Origin: Chryseobacterium turcicum
GTDB lineage: Bacteria > Bacteroidota > Bacteroidia > Flavobacteriales > Weeksellaceae
Length of the DNA stretch: 64,000 nucleotides
Direction of reading: 5' to 3'
Assembly (NCBI RefSeq): GCF_021010565.1
Contig: NZ_JAJNAY010000001.1
Span: 2,336,001-2,400,000 of the forward strand
In this document: piece after piece, positions 1 through 8,650 of the stretch
Numbering within the stretch: position 1 is the first letter of the stretch
Layout of the letters: the number at the start of each line of letters is the position of its first letter
Position numbers and translations under genes: made by a program
Notes under the pieces: generated by a model
What the model was told of the DNA's origin: nothing
Seen by the model: the letters and a program-made list of their open reading frames with translations, nothing else
The model's database searches: none

Positions 1-1
1 A

Positions 2-355
2 CCTGTAGGAAACATTTACAATTATCAGATTATGAATAGTGGCAGTTCAAAAACACTCACTATAACAAATGCGACCACAGGAGATAAAATAGTATATAAC
101 AATTCATTTCTTGGGACAAAAGAAAGCGCTCTTAAGAAAAAAGCTAGAATATTTCCGAATCCGACGAGTGACTTTTTAATTGTGGAAGATGTAGAAAAGA
201 ATTTAAATGTTAAGATTTTTGATTTATCTGGTAAGGTGTTGTATGAAACATTATCTTCAGGTAAAGAATTAAAAATCAATACTACAGATTTTCAAAAAGG
301 TCAATATATTTTAAGTATCGAAAACTTTAAACCTGAATTTTTTATTAAGAAATAA
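2..355 (+). CDS. C-terminal part of a secreted protein with a type IX secretion (T9SS) sorting domain
   Basis: The reading frame is open from the left edge of the window, so this is the 3' end of a larger gene. The last 75 or so residues form a classic type A T9SS C-terminal domain: a basic linker, then FPNPTSDFLIVE, a KIFDLSGKVLYE strand pair, and a final KGQYILSIEN strand before a basic tail (FFIKK). In Bacteroidota this domain directs a protein with a Sec signal peptide through the T9SS to the cell surface, where it is normally cleaved. The cargo domain lies outside the window, so its function cannot be told. The family call is firm; the protein's activity is unknown. Confidence 0.85.
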   Translation, partial: PVGNIYNYQIMNSGSSKTLTITNATTGDKIVYNNSFLGTKESALKKKARIFPNPTSDFLIVEDVEKNLNVKIFDLSGKVLYETLSSGKELKINTTDFQKGQYILSIENFKPEFFIKK

Positions 356-371
356 ATTTCAACTTATCAAA

Positions 372-404
372 CAAAAACGGCTTCAAAATCTGAAGCCGTT
401 TTTG
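372..404. terminator. Bidirectional intrinsic terminator
   Basis: A 14-bp perfect stem (372-385 with 391-404) around a 5-base loop, flanked by A-runs on the left and T-runs on the right. It sits between two converging genes and can serve both strands. Confidence 0.85.
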
Positions 405-1172
405 TTATTTCTTTAAAACGATGGGTAAAATTTCGTTGAGTCTTAAACCATATTTTTTTATTTCTGAATTAGAAAACTGTTGTGAGTAAAAATTAGCTTC
501 CACTTCAAAACCGGCATCTTTAAGTCGGTCAAAATAATCCATACCATACCAACGAACGTGATCGTATTGACCGAAGTGTTTTTGGCGTTCTTTCGGGTCG
601 GTAATGGTGAAATCTTCATAGGTTTTCTCCAAAGAATTTTTCATAGGAACCTGCAAAATACCCCAACCTCCGGGTTTCATCACTCTATATAGCTCGCTCA
701 TCGCTTTTGCATCATCCTGAATATGCTCTAAAACATGATTACAGAAGATAATGTCAAAACTTTCATTTTCAAAAGGTAAATCTAAAATATCTGCTTTCAC
801 ATCTACAATCGGCGAATATAAATCGGCAGAAATATAGTTGAGATTGCTCATTCTTTTAAATTTTCTCAAAAATTCCTGTTCGGGAGCAATATGAAGAACT
901 TTATAGTTTTTAATGAAAAAATCGGTTTCATTTTGAAGATAAAGATACATTTGACGGTGTCTTTCTAGACTTAACGTTCCCGGAGACAAAGCGTTTTCTC
1001 TTTGCTTTCCGTAACCGTAAGGAAGAAATTTACGATAAGATTTACCATCGATAGGATCGTAAAACTTATCACCTTTGAAAAATTGATAAATCAACGGACG
1101 CGCCCAAATACTCATCTTAATAAGTATAGGACGAGGGATTTTATTTAATAAAAACTTAGTCAGCTTTTTCAT
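405..1172 (-). CDS. Class I SAM-dependent methyltransferase, 255 aa
   Basis: A methyltransferase of unknown substrate. The SAM-binding core is visible: HIAPEQEF at residues 94-101 takes the place of motif I, followed by the acidic SADL (115-118), DILDLPFENESFD, the CNHVLEH segment (144-150) and MKPGG (165-169). This is the Methyltransf_11 pattern. The first 90 residues are basic and aromatic and form an extension before the fold. The start codon overlaps the stop codon of the upstream map gene by one base (TAATG), which suggests translational coupling. The coupling may be positional only, since nothing shows that the methyltransferase acts in methionine removal. Substrate class (small molecule, lipid or protein) cannot be decided. 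Confidence 0.8.
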   Translation of the reverse strand: MKKLTKFLLNKIPRPILIKMSIWARPLIYQFFKGDKFYDPIDGKSYRKFLPYGYGKQRENALSPGTLSLERHRQMYLYLQNETDFFIKNYKVLHIAPEQEFLRKFKRMSNLNYISADLYSPIVDVKADILDLPFENESFDIIFCNHVLEHIQDDAKAMSELYRVMKPGGWGILQVPMKNSLEKTYEDFTITDPKERQKHFGQYDHVRWYGMDYFDRLKDAGFEVEANFYSQQFSNSEIKKYGLRLNEILPIVLKK

Positions 1173-1981
1173 TAAAAATCCAATTGAAATGGCTTTTCTT
1201 CATCACTTACAATGCCTAAAGCTTCGTAAATATAATCGAAAGTTGACAGTAAAACCGGTTTACCATTGATTACACAAACATCATGCTCAAAATGCGCAGA
1301 AGGCTGATTATCAAGTGTTGTAACCGTCCATCCGTCATTATGGAATTTTACTTTTTCAGTTCCTAAGTTAATCATCGGTTCGATAGCGATTGCCAAACCA
1401 TCTTTGATGACTTTTCCGCTACCTTGTTTCCCGTAATTTGGAACCTGAGGATCTTCGTGCATTTTCTTTCCTAAACCATGACCAACAAGCTCTTTTACGA
1501 CTCCATAGCCTTCTTTTTCACAATGACTTTGGATCGCGTGAGAGATATCACCTATTCTTTTTCCTCTGATACACTGCTCAATTCCTTTGTAAAGAGATTC
1601 TTTGGCAACTTTCAGTAATTTTTTGGTTTCAGGGTTTACTTCACCAATTTCAAAAGTATATGCGTGATCACCTACGTAACCATTAAGAATCGCACCACAA
1701 TCTACAGAAAGTATATCTCCTTCTTTGATTTCGTCTTTATTAGGAAAGCCGTGTACCACTTGCTCGTTGGGTGAAATACACAAAGAATTCGGAAAACCTC
1801 CGTATCCTAAAAATGCTGGTTCAGCACCGTGATCTTTAATAAAATCGTGCGCTAATTTATCTAAATATAAAGTAGTAATTCCCGGTTTGATTTCTTTTGC
1901 CAACATTCCTAATGTTCTAGAAACCAATTGAGCACTTTCTTTCATAAGACGAAGCTCGTCTATTGTTTTTAATTGAATCAT
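1172..1981 (-). CDS. map: Type I methionine aminopeptidase
   Basis: Removes the initiator methionine from nascent cytosolic proteins using two divalent metal ions. All five metal ligands of the pita-bread fold are present: D94, D105, H168, E201 and E232. The substrate-site histidines H78 (VVHG) and H175 (KKMHEDP) are also there. The 269-residue length is slightly above the usual 250-265 for bacterial MetAP I, with a short C-terminal extension after the last ligand. It lacks an N-terminal zinc-finger or SH3 domain. The downstream methyltransferase starts on the map stop codon. The identification is secure. Confidence 0.95.
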   Translation of the reverse strand: MIQLKTIDELRLMKESAQLVSRTLGMLAKEIKPGITTLYLDKLAHDFIKDHGAEPAFLGYGGFPNSLCISPNEQVVHGFPNKDEIKEGDILSVDCGAILNGYVGDHAYTFEIGEVNPETKKLLKVAKESLYKGIEQCIRGKRIGDISHAIQSHCEKEGYGVVKELVGHGLGKKMHEDPQVPNYGKQGSGKVIKDGLAIAIEPMINLGTEKVKFHNDGWTVTTLDNQPSAHFEHDVCVINGKPVLLSTFDYIYEALGIVSDEEKPFQLDF

Positions 1982-1989
1982 TTTTTAAT

Positions 1990-2140
1990 ATAGATTTAGA
2001 TATTAGATGCTAGATATTAGATATTAGATTTTCAACTTTATGAATAAATCTTTTAACTCTAAACATCTTTACTTTCTTGATAAAATTATTAGAAGTTATA
2101 TTAAAACTAATTTTTAACATCTAACTTCTAATTTCTCAAA
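1990..2140. repeat. Degenerate intergenic inverted repeat
   Basis: Tandem copies of a TAGATATTAGAT-like unit at 1990-2030 are answered by ATCTAACTTCTAA-type sequence near 2117-2135 on the other side of an AT-rich centre. It resembles a decayed palindromic repeat and no gene is visible in it. Confidence 0.35.
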
Positions 2141-2142
2141 TC

Positions 2143-2574
2143 TTACCAGAAAAGTCCTTTTTTCTTTTCTTTTTTTAGTTTTGAATATGCTAAAACCTCA
2201 TTACCTTCTACTCGGAACTCTATTCTTTCGTTGATGATATTATAAATCTCTCCCCATCCAGGAAAGCCACCTAAGTTTCTGTCGTCGATAAACCAATCTG
2301 CATCCAATTTTCTCGACTGAGTTCCAGAATCAAAAACTTCTCCTTCAAAGCTTGAGTTAATTGCGTAGAACTCAATACCATTCTTTTTGCAGAACTCTAC
2401 AGCCTCGTCCAAAGCTTTACCATGTCTGTACGTCCAAAGTATCAATCTAAAACCTTGAGCCTGAAGTTTTTTAAGTGTTTCGAAAGCGAAAATTTTAGTT
2501 TTCCCAATTGCAGGATAGGCGTCGTCTACGATAGTTCCGTCGAAATCAACAGCAATTTTTTTATTATTTAACAT
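2143..2574 (-). CDS. Small HAD-like hydrolase, BT0820 type, 143 aa
   Basis: A short HAD-fold protein. Motif I is VDFDGT with D10 (nucleophile) and D12; WTYR (47-50) fits motif II; WFIDDRN (94-100) carries the D97-D98 pair of motif IV. There is no cap domain, as in the small phosphatases of the BT0820 group known from Bacteroides. The physiological substrate is not known. It stands alone between two short intergenic regions. The fold and catalytic residues are certain, the substrate is not. Confidence 0.75.
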   Translation of the reverse strand: MLNNKKIAVDFDGTIVDDAYPAIGKTKIFAFETLKKLQAQGFRLILWTYRHGKALDEAVEFCKKNGIEFYAINSSFEGEVFDSGTQSRKLDADWFIDDRNLGGFPGWGEIYNIINERIEFRVEGNEVLAYSKLKKEKKKGLFW

Positions 2575-2615
2575 TTTGTTGCGTTTTTAGCTGGGCAAAG
2601 ATACTAAATAAATAA

Positions 2616-2640
2616 AAGTGCCGAAAAACATCCGGCACTT
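2616..2640 (-). terminator. Intrinsic terminator of the desaturase gene
   Basis: An 8-bp stem AAGTGCCG/CGGCACTT followed on the minus strand by a T-rich stretch, 28 bases after the stop codon at 2669. Confidence 0.8.
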
Positions 2641-2668
2641 CAATTTATAATTTATTGTTAAAATCTTA

Positions 2669-3652
2669 TTATTTTTTTACCCAGTTAAACTCAAACTGTA
2701 AATCTGGAGTAGAAATTCTATCGGTAATTTTTTGTAATCTCGAAGGAAGCTTAATTAGGTACTCCTGAGCTTTCTCTGCTTTTTCAGTAAGACCTGTAAC
2801 ATGCTCAATTTTCCATTCATCAAGAAGATCTTTCATGATGTTGATATAATCCTGACCGGTGTATACCATACATCTTTGTGCTGCATCAGAAAAATGACCC
2901 CACAGTTCACCTGCTTTCTGACCAGACTGTCTCATCATATGTGCTGGCATAACGATTTTTTTACGCATCATATCTTCAAATGCCAAAATCATTTCAGAAG
3001 GGTCTAATTCTAAAATTTTAGCTACGAAATGCTTGTATGCTTTTGCGTGTCTTGCTTCATCTGCAGCAATTACACCACACATTTTCGCCAGTTTGCCGTT
3101 TCCTGTCTGTTTAGCTAAAGTGCCTACTCTTCTGTGCGAAACATTAGTTGCAGTTTCCTGGAAGCTTGTATAAATAAAATTTCTATAAGGATCCATACTG
3201 GTTCCGATATCAAAACCATCACTAATTAGATATTGGGTAGTAATTTCCATTTGTCTCATGTTTACTCTACCACATAAGTACAGATATTTTCCAAGTAAAT
3301 CACCGTGTCTGTTTTCTTCGGCAGTCCAAGATCTTATCCAGCTTGCCCAGGTTGGTCCGCTTTTTTCTTGATCAATTCCTTCAACACTCATTAGCCAAGA
3401 TTCGTAAGAAGGTAAAGCTTCTTCAGTAATACAATCCCCGATCAATGTTACAAAAAGATCATAAGGCATTTCTTGAGCGAAAGTTTGAATTTCTTCTAAG
3501 TCATATTTAAAATCAGAGCTTGAAGGATCTGGTAGATAATCTGAAGGTTGCCAGATTTTCTCAATTGGAGTCAAAAACTTATCGAGAAAAGAACCGACTT
3601 CCTTTTCCAAAATACCCATTACTTCTTTTCTTACGAGAGCATTATACATCAA
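2669..3652 (-). CDS. Soluble acyl-ACP desaturase (di-iron), 327 aa
   Basis: Introduces a double bond into acyl chains carried on ACP, using O2 and reduced ferredoxin. The four-helix di-iron site is clear: EENRH at 112-116 and DEARH at 198-202 are the two E-x-x-H pairs, with bridging or terminal glutamates expected near E78/E79 and at E166. This matches the plant stearoyl-ACP desaturase family (FA_desaturase_2), which is common in Flavobacteriia. The frame opens with two adjacent Met codons and either could be the start. It is a single-gene unit with its own terminator. Double-bond position cannot be read from sequence. Confidence 0.88.
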   Translation of the reverse strand: MMYNALVRKEVMGILEKEVGSFLDKFLTPIEKIWQPSDYLPDPSSSDFKYDLEEIQTFAQEMPYDLFVTLIGDCITEEALPSYESWLMSVEGIDQEKSGPTWASWIRSWTAEENRHGDLLGKYLYLCGRVNMRQMEITTQYLISDGFDIGTSMDPYRNFIYTSFQETATNVSHRRVGTLAKQTGNGKLAKMCGVIAADEARHAKAYKHFVAKILELDPSEMILAFEDMMRKKIVMPAHMMRQSGQKAGELWGHFSDAAQRCMVYTGQDYINIMKDLLDEWKIEHVTGLTEKAEKAQEYLIKLPSRLQKITDRISTPDLQFEFNWVKK

Positions 3653-3743
3653 AAATAAATTTATAATTTACAAATATATGATTTATTTGTTATTTACAAC
3701 ATAAGATAATATGTAAGTCATAATAATTCTGACATAAATCATA

Positions 3744-3780
3744 AAAAAACACCGCTATTACTAGAATAACGGTGTTTTTT
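3744..3780. terminator. Terminator of gpmI
   Basis: A long A/T-flanked hairpin built on AAAAAACACCG and CGGTGTTTTTT with the loop near 3758-3766. It lies 18 bases beyond the gpmI stop and can act in either direction. Confidence 0.85.
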
Positions 3781-3797
3781 CAATATTATTATTCACC

Positions 3798-5339
3798 TTA
3801 GCTTACTAAAATATCTCCTGTCATTACTGCAGGAATTTCAATGCCCATTGTGTGTAAAATAGTTGGAGCCATATCTCCTAACTTCCCGGGTTTTAAATTC
3901 CAGTTTTTATCTTTATCCATCACAATTAAAGGAACCAAGTTGGTTGAATGCTGTGTGTTTGGAGAACCATCCGGATTCATCATTACATCAGAATTACCAT
4001 GGTCTGCTAAAATGAAAACGGCATAACCGTGCTCGTAAGCCATTGTCGCTACTTTCTCAATGCATTTATCTACGGTTTCGGCAGCTTTTACAGCCGCTTC
4101 AAAAACTCCTGTATGACCTACCATATCAGTATTTGCAAAATTTAAACAAATAAAATCTGCAGTTTCATTTTCCAATTCCGGTAAAATAGAATTTGTGATT
4201 TCATACGCAGACATTTCAGGCTTCAAATCGTACGTAGGAACGTCTTTCGGACTTGGGCAAAGCAATCTTTTCTCTCCATGGAATACCTCTTCACGACCGC
4301 CAGAAAAGAAAAAGGTGACGTGTGGATATTTTTCAGTTTCTGCAATTCTAATCTGGGTTTTTCCGTTTCTTTCTAAAACTTCTCCCATCGTATCTTTTAA
4401 AACTTCTTCATCAAAAACCACATTTACATTCTCGTATGTTTTATCATAATTAGTCAATGTAACATAATGTAAATCTAGTTTTCGCATAAAATAGTCGGGC
4501 ATATCGTGCTGACAAAGTACCTCTGTAATCTCGCGACCTCTGTCTGTACGGAAATTGAAGCAAATCACGACATCATTATCAACGATTTTCCCTACAGGAA
4601 CAACGTTTCCAATCTGAGTTTCTTTCACCAAAATAATAGGCTTAATAAACTCATCAGTGATATTTTCATCATAAGAAGCTTTTATGGCAGCCAATGCGTT
4701 TGTCGTTTGCAAACCTACACCTTCAACCATTGCGTCATAAGCCAATTTTACACGCTCCCATCTCCTATCACGATCCATTGCATAATATCTACCCGTAACC
4801 GATGCAAGATGCCCTGTAGTTTGCGCCATATGATTTTGAAGCTCTTCAATAAAACCCAATCCTGAAAGCGGGTCGCAATCTCTACCGTCAGTAAATGCGT
4901 GAACGTAAACGTTTTCATTTAAACCAAAATCTTTTGCTGCGGATAAAAGTCCTTTTAAATGATTGATATGTGAGTGTACTCCCCCATTGGAAACCAAGCC
5001 AATAAAGTGTACATTTTTATTTTCTCTTTTAGCGTAAGCAAAAGCCTCCTGAATTACTTTCTCCTGTCCTAAAGTTCCATTTTCCACAGCCATATTAAGC
5101 TTTACCAAATTTTGGTACACTACTCTCCCTGCTCCCAAATTCATGTGTCCTACTTCAGAATTCCCCATCTGACCAAGGGGTAGCCCTACTGCCAAACCGC
5201 TTGCTTCTAAAGTTGTATGTGGAAATCTGTGGTAACAACTATCTATAAATGGTGTATTTGCTTGCGCTAAAGCCGAAACTTCAGGATTTGTTCCCAAACC
5301 CCAACCGTCAAGTATTGCTAATATTGCTTTTTTAGACAT
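3798..5339 (-). CDS. gpmI: 2,3-bisphosphoglycerate-independent phosphoglycerate mutase
   Basis: Interconverts 3- and 2-phosphoglycerate in glycolysis through a phosphoserine intermediate and two metal ions. The N-terminus has the LDGWG metal motif (D11), then the MGNSEVGH motif with catalytic Ser61. The C-terminal half carries ADHGNSD and the NTQHSTNLVPLIV segment, the remaining metal ligands. I place the start at the Met of MSKKAILAI (5339) because it gives 513 residues, the normal length, and begins directly at the conserved strand; an in-frame Met seven codons upstream (5360) is possible but adds an unconserved leader. It is a single-gene unit. Confidence 0.95.
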   Translation of the reverse strand: MSKKAILAILDGWGLGTNPEVSALAQANTPFIDSCYHRFPHTTLEASGLAVGLPLGQMGNSEVGHMNLGAGRVVYQNLVKLNMAVENGTLGQEKVIQEAFAYAKRENKNVHFIGLVSNGGVHSHINHLKGLLSAAKDFGLNENVYVHAFTDGRDCDPLSGLGFIEELQNHMAQTTGHLASVTGRYYAMDRDRRWERVKLAYDAMVEGVGLQTTNALAAIKASYDENITDEFIKPIILVKETQIGNVVPVGKIVDNDVVICFNFRTDRGREITEVLCQHDMPDYFMRKLDLHYVTLTNYDKTYENVNVVFDEEVLKDTMGEVLERNGKTQIRIAETEKYPHVTFFFSGGREEVFHGEKRLLCPSPKDVPTYDLKPEMSAYEITNSILPELENETADFICLNFANTDMVGHTGVFEAAVKAAETVDKCIEKVATMAYEHGYAVFILADHGNSDVMMNPDGSPNTQHSTNLVPLIVMDKDKNWNLKPGKLGDMAPTILHTMGIEIPAVMTGDILVS

Positions 5340-5418
5340 TTTAATTTGATTTTTAAACAAACAAATTTATTGATTTTAAAGTGAATTGAAGAATTTTCAA
5401 TGTTTAAATTTTAAAGCT

Positions 5419-5616
5419 GTTTAAACTAATTTTTGCTTAACCGCAAAAGAGACAAAAGAAATTTGAAATGTATATTATTTAGATATTCAAAGCTCTCAAA
5501 AGAATAAAAATCAAAGATTCTTTGAACTTATGTGTTCTTTTTTCATTTTAAAAATAAGCTTTAATAAAAATATCTAAATGTTTTGTGTTCTTTGTGGTTA
5601 AATAAAAAGTTTAAAC
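5419..5616. repeat. Imperfect inverted-repeat element, about 198 bp
   Basis: The gap 5340-5723 holds no gene. Its ends read GTTTAAACT (5419-5427) and AGTTTAAAC (5608-5616). Just inside, TTAACCGCAAAAGAGACAAAA is mirrored by TTTTGTGTTCTTTGTGGTTA. The two arms can be aligned over most of their length with scattered mismatches, as in a decayed non-autonomous palindromic element. Confidence 0.6.
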
Positions 5617-5723
5617 AAGTTTTCTGCTTAAGAATCGTGATTTCAAATTAGAATTACTAAAATATTATTTACGATTAAAATTAAATTATCTTGAATTATA
5701 AATATTATTTTTAATTTTGTTTT

Positions 5724-6047
5724 ATGGATTTTAGAGACCAATTAAAAAACCTTTTTCCTGAACACGAAGAGCAGGATTTTCAAATGCCCGAAGAAGAATT
5801 TAAGCAGAAAGAACCTTTGGTATGCAAATTTGAAAAAAAAGGACGAAACGGAAAACCTGTCACCATCGTTGAAGGTTGGGAAGGTAGTGAAGATGATTTG
5901 AAGAAGATTTCAAAAAAAATAAAAACAACATTAGGAATTGGTGGTTCTGAAAAAGACGGAAATATTATTATTCAAGGGGATAACCGTGATAAAATTATGG
6001 CGATTCTAAAAGATATGGGTTATAAAACCAAAAGAGTTGGTGGATAA
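5724..6047 (+). CDS. SUI1/eIF1-like translation factor (YciH type), 107 aa
   Basis: Bacterial relative of eukaryotic eIF1. The SUI1 fold covers residues 34-105: VCKFEKKGRNGKPVT, then the helix EDDLKKISKKIKTTLGIGG, and the terminal strand GDNRDKIMAILKDMGYKTKR. The first 30 residues are acidic and probably disordered. YciH in E. coli has been linked to start-site fidelity and inhibition of translation under stress; a role here is inferred only from the family. It appears to be a single gene preceded by the palindromic element at 5419-5616. Confidence 0.85.
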   Translation: MDFRDQLKNLFPEHEEQDFQMPEEEFKQKEPLVCKFEKKGRNGKPVTIVEGWEGSEDDLKKISKKIKTTLGIGGSEKDGNIIIQGDNRDKIMAILKDMGYKTKRVGG

Positions 6048-6117
6048 ATGACATTTAGGTCATAGGTTGCAGGTGATAGAATAAATTCAAAGCTTTACAA
6101 CTGAAAAGGAGGCATAA

Positions 6118-6240
6118 ATATTATCCGGAAATTATTTTCAACATTTCATAAATAAAAAAATTGCCATCGACAAAGAACATGACGACAGCAACAGAGAAAG
6201 TGTAATTATTAAAAACACAAATCTAAGATTTCAATATTAA
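6118..6240 (+). pseudogene. Possible 3' relic of an unrecognised gene
   Basis: The gap 6048-6341 has one open stretch of about 40 codons without an ATG that reads like coding sequence (includes FINKKIAIDKEHDDSN and ends LRFQY before a stop). There is no start and no homologue I recognise. It could be the tail of a deleted gene or chance. Confidence 0.3.
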
Positions 6241-6341
6241 GAGAGTTTTAATCTTAAATTAAATAAAGATTATCTTTTGATTGATTTATCTTTATTAAAA
6301 CAAAATTCTTATCTTCACCTTCCTTTTTTAATAAAATAATT

Positions 6342-7196
6342 ATGCTAAATAAACTTGCAGCTTCAGAATTGATTCTGAATGAAGACGGAAGTGTATATCA
6401 CCTTAATCTATTACCGGAAGATATCGCCACTAAAATAATTTTGGTGGGCGACCCAGACAGGGTTCCAAAAGTTTCAAAATACTTTGATAAAATTGAAGTT
6501 AAAAAAAATAAAAGAGAGTTTTACACTCATACAGGAACTTTACGTGGCGAAAGAATTTCTGTAATGTCAACAGGAATCGGTACCGAAAATATCGATATCG
6601 TGATGAATGAGCTGGATGCTTTGGTGAATATTGATTTGAAACAGAAAGAATTTAAATCTGAACATCAATCATTAGAACTATTCAGAATGGGAACTTGTGG
6701 GAGTGTAAATCCTGATGTACAGGTAGATAATATGCTGGTTACTCAAAATGTGGTAGGTCTTGACGGCTTGATGCATTTTTATCAAGATTATCATTTTGAA
6801 AATGAGTTTTCTAAGAATTTCTTCGAAAAATTCCCTTACGAAAAGATAAAGCCAATGCTTTATTTCTCTGAATGGTCTGAAGAATTGGGAGAATTGTATA
6901 AAGATGCAAAGTATCACGGAAATACTGCTACTTTCCCAGGTTTTTATGCTCCGCAAGGAAGACAGCTTCGTTTAAAAGCTTTAGATGAAAAGTTTTTGGA
7001 AAACTTAAACGATTTAGGAATTACCAATTTTGAAATGGAAACTTCAGCCATTTATGCTTTTTCAAAATTATTAGGGCACAAAGCAATTACGGTAAATAAT
7101 GTAATTGCCAACAGAAGACGTGGTGAGTTTTCATCAGACCATCATGCTTCTGAAAAGAATTTGATAGAATGGGTTCTCGACAGAATCATAAAATAA
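6342..7196 (+). CDS. Nucleoside phosphorylase, uridine phosphorylase-like
   Basis: Phosphorolysis of a nucleoside to base and ribose-1-phosphate in nucleoside salvage. The PNP/UDP phosphorylase family I pattern is seen: GDPDRVPKV near residue 37 (phosphate loop), STGIGTENID near 90, and the base-site FEMETSAIYAFSKLLGH near 228. Length 284 is a little above the 250 residues of E. coli Udp. The family also contains purine and MTA phosphorylases, and the specificity residues are not decisive by eye; uridine is my best guess. It is a single gene ending in a strong terminator. Confidence 0.78.
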   Translation: MLNKLAASELILNEDGSVYHLNLLPEDIATKIILVGDPDRVPKVSKYFDKIEVKKNKREFYTHTGTLRGERISVMSTGIGTENIDIVMNELDALVNIDLKQKEFKSEHQSLELFRMGTCGSVNPDVQVDNMLVTQNVVGLDGLMHFYQDYHFENEFSKNFFEKFPYEKIKPMLYFSEWSEELGELYKDAKYHGNTATFPGFYAPQGRQLRLKALDEKFLENLNDLGITNFEMETSAIYAFSKLLGHKAITVNNVIANRRRGEFSSDHHASEKNLIEWVLDRIIK

Positions 7197-7202
7197 CACA
7201 GA

Positions 7203-7236
7203 AAAGGATTTCATGAATTTGAAATCCTTTTTTATT
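7203..7236 (+). terminator. Intrinsic terminator
   Basis: Perfect 10-bp stem AAAGGATTTC/GAAATCCTTT followed by a T-rich tail, just after the nucleoside phosphorylase stop. Confidence 0.88.
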
Positions 7237-7362
7237 TATAATCATAAACATCTTGTTTTTTAAAAGATGTTTTTCAAACATTATGAAAAATTTAACAGCA
7301 TGATTTGTTTTTGGGAATAGTTCTTGTTTAATCTATAAGTATAACACTTAAATATTAACATA

Positions 7363-7662
7363 ATGGAAAATCAGGATTACAACAAAGCCGAAAAAGCAGT
7401 AAATAACACAGAGAATTCTCTAAAAAATGCAGCATCTGATGCTAAGTGGAAAATAAGTGATTTGGCAGATAAAGCCAGAGACTATATCAATGAGAAAAGA
7501 AATAATGATGAAGAAGCAAAACATGAAGATTGGCTAGACCGGGTAAAAGCTAATGCTGCTGATGCATGGGAAGATATTAAAGATGGGGCCAATGAAGCTT
7601 GGGAGAAAACTAAAGATGCTGCAGAAGATGTAAAAGCAGAATGGAACAAAAAAACAAACTAA
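7363..7662 (+). CDS. Small hydrophilic LEA/YtxH-like protein, 99 aa
   Basis: A very charged, Cys-free protein of 99 residues made of repeated amphipathic 11-mer-like turns. Alanine, lysine, aspartate and glutamate dominate, with recurring W-E/K-D/K-x-K-D units (WEDIKDGANEAWEKTKDAAED). This is the composition of LEA-type and YtxH/CsbD-like stress proteins, which protect against desiccation or osmotic stress in other bacteria. There is no signal peptide or membrane segment, so it should be cytosolic. It has its own terminator and no operon partner. Function is inferred from composition only. Confidence 0.65.
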   Translation: MENQDYNKAEKAVNNTENSLKNAASDAKWKISDLADKARDYINEKRNNDEEAKHEDWLDRVKANAADAWEDIKDGANEAWEKTKDAAEDVKAEWNKKTN

Positions 7663-7691
7663 ATTTATTAGTCTTTTATATATTATCAAAG

Positions 7692-7727
7692 AAAAACGAA
7701 GTCTTTTTAGGAAGGCTTCGTTTTTTA
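7692..7727 (+). terminator. Intrinsic terminator
   Basis: Stem AAAAACGAAGTC with GGCTTCGTTTTT (one G-T pair) around a 10-base loop, ending in a T-run. Confidence 0.85.
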
Positions 7728-7752
7728 TTATGTTCTAAACACAAATTATTGC

Positions 7753-7760
7753 TACATTTG
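7753..7760 (+). promoter_or_regulatory. Likely -7 element of fabI
   Basis: TACATTTG matches the Bacteroidota -7 consensus TAnnTTTG and lies 25 bases before the fabI start. No clear TTG -33 element is seen at the usual distance. Confidence 0.5.
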
Positions 7761-7784
7761 TGAATTAATAAACATTAAAAAATT

Positions 7785-8594
7785 ATGTCATACGGTTTAC
7801 TTAAAGGCAAGAAGGGAATTATTTTTGGAGCCCTTAATGAACAATCTATCGCATGGAAAGTTGCTGAAAGATGCCACGAAGAAGGCGCAGAGTTTATCCT
7901 GTCAAACGCTCCTATCGCTCTTAGAATGGGAGAATTAAACGATTTAGCAGAAAAAACAGGTTCTGAGGTAATCGGTGCAGATGCAACTTCTATTGAAGAC
8001 CTTGAAAAGCTTTTTGATGCTGCTGTTGCAAAATTTGGTAAAATCGACTTTATTCTTCACTCAATTGGTATGTCTATCAACGTGAGAAAAGGAAAGCATT
8101 ATACAGAAATGAACTACGATTGGTTGGAGAAAGGTTGGGATATCTCAGCGGTTTCTTTCCACAAAGTAATGAGAGTAGCTTACGAAAAAAACTGTATGAA
8201 CGAATGGGGAAGTATTTTAGCATTGACTTATATCGCTGCTCAAAGAACGTTCCCAGATTACAACGATATGTCTGATAACAAAGCATATTTGGAAAGTATT
8301 GCAAGAACTTTCGGAAACTATTGGGGTGAAAGAAAAGTACGTGTAAACACGGTTTCTCAGTCTCCTACTCCTACTACTGCAGGAAGTGGTGTGAAAGGTT
8401 TCGGAGGTTTCTTAGGATATGCTGAAGATATGTCTCCTCTTGGTAACGCGACGGCTCTAGAATGTGCAGATTATTGCGTAACTCTTTTCTCTGATTTAAC
8501 CAAGAAAGTAACGATGCAGAATCTTTTCCATGATGGAGGTTTCAGCAGTTCTGGAGTTACTCAGAAAGTAATCAGCAAATATGATGTTGAATAA
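7785..8594 (+). CDS. fabI: Enoyl-[acyl-carrier-protein] reductase FabI
   Basis: Last reductive step of each cycle of type II fatty acid elongation, NAD(P)H dependent. The N-terminus KGKKGIIFGALNEQSIAW is the short-chain dehydrogenase nucleotide site in its FabI form. The catalytic signature is present as TYIAAQRTFPDYNDMSDNKA, giving the Tyr-x9-Tyr and Tyr-x6-Lys spacing of FabI. The SQSPTPTTAGSGV region contributes the loop before the substrate-binding helix. Length 269 is normal. It is monocistronic with a terminator. The family is the usual target of triclosan-type inhibitors. Confidence 0.93.
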   Translation: MSYGLLKGKKGIIFGALNEQSIAWKVAERCHEEGAEFILSNAPIALRMGELNDLAEKTGSEVIGADATSIEDLEKLFDAAVAKFGKIDFILHSIGMSINVRKGKHYTEMNYDWLEKGWDISAVSFHKVMRVAYEKNCMNEWGSILALTYIAAQRTFPDYNDMSDNKAYLESIARTFGNYWGERKVRVNTVSQSPTPTTAGSGVKGFGGFLGYAEDMSPLGNATALECADYCVTLFSDLTKKVTMQNLFHDGGFSSSGVTQKVISKYDVE

Positions 8595-8619
8595 GTGAAA
8601 TTTTCACTCTAAATAATTA

Positions 8620-8650
8620 AATCCGAAACATTTTGTTTCGGATTTTTTTT
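8620..8650 (+). terminator. Intrinsic terminator of fabI
   Basis: AATCCGAAAC/GTTTCGGATT perfect stem with a four-to-five-base loop and a run of eight or more T. Confidence 0.92.

Noticed and set aside
25..279. Minus-strand open frame opposite the T9SS domain
   Set aside because: It is the mirror of a well-supported coding frame, with no recognisable features and no upstream signals.
1990..2030. Possible CRISPR-like or VNTR array
   Set aside because: Only a few imperfect 9-12-base units without spacers; a decayed palindrome explains it better.
2801..3007. Plus-strand frame inside the desaturase gene
   Set aside because: Shadow of the real gene; composition is not protein-like.
4506..4865. 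119-codon plus-strand frame inside gpmI
   Set aside because: Shadow of gpmI, which has all catalytic residues.
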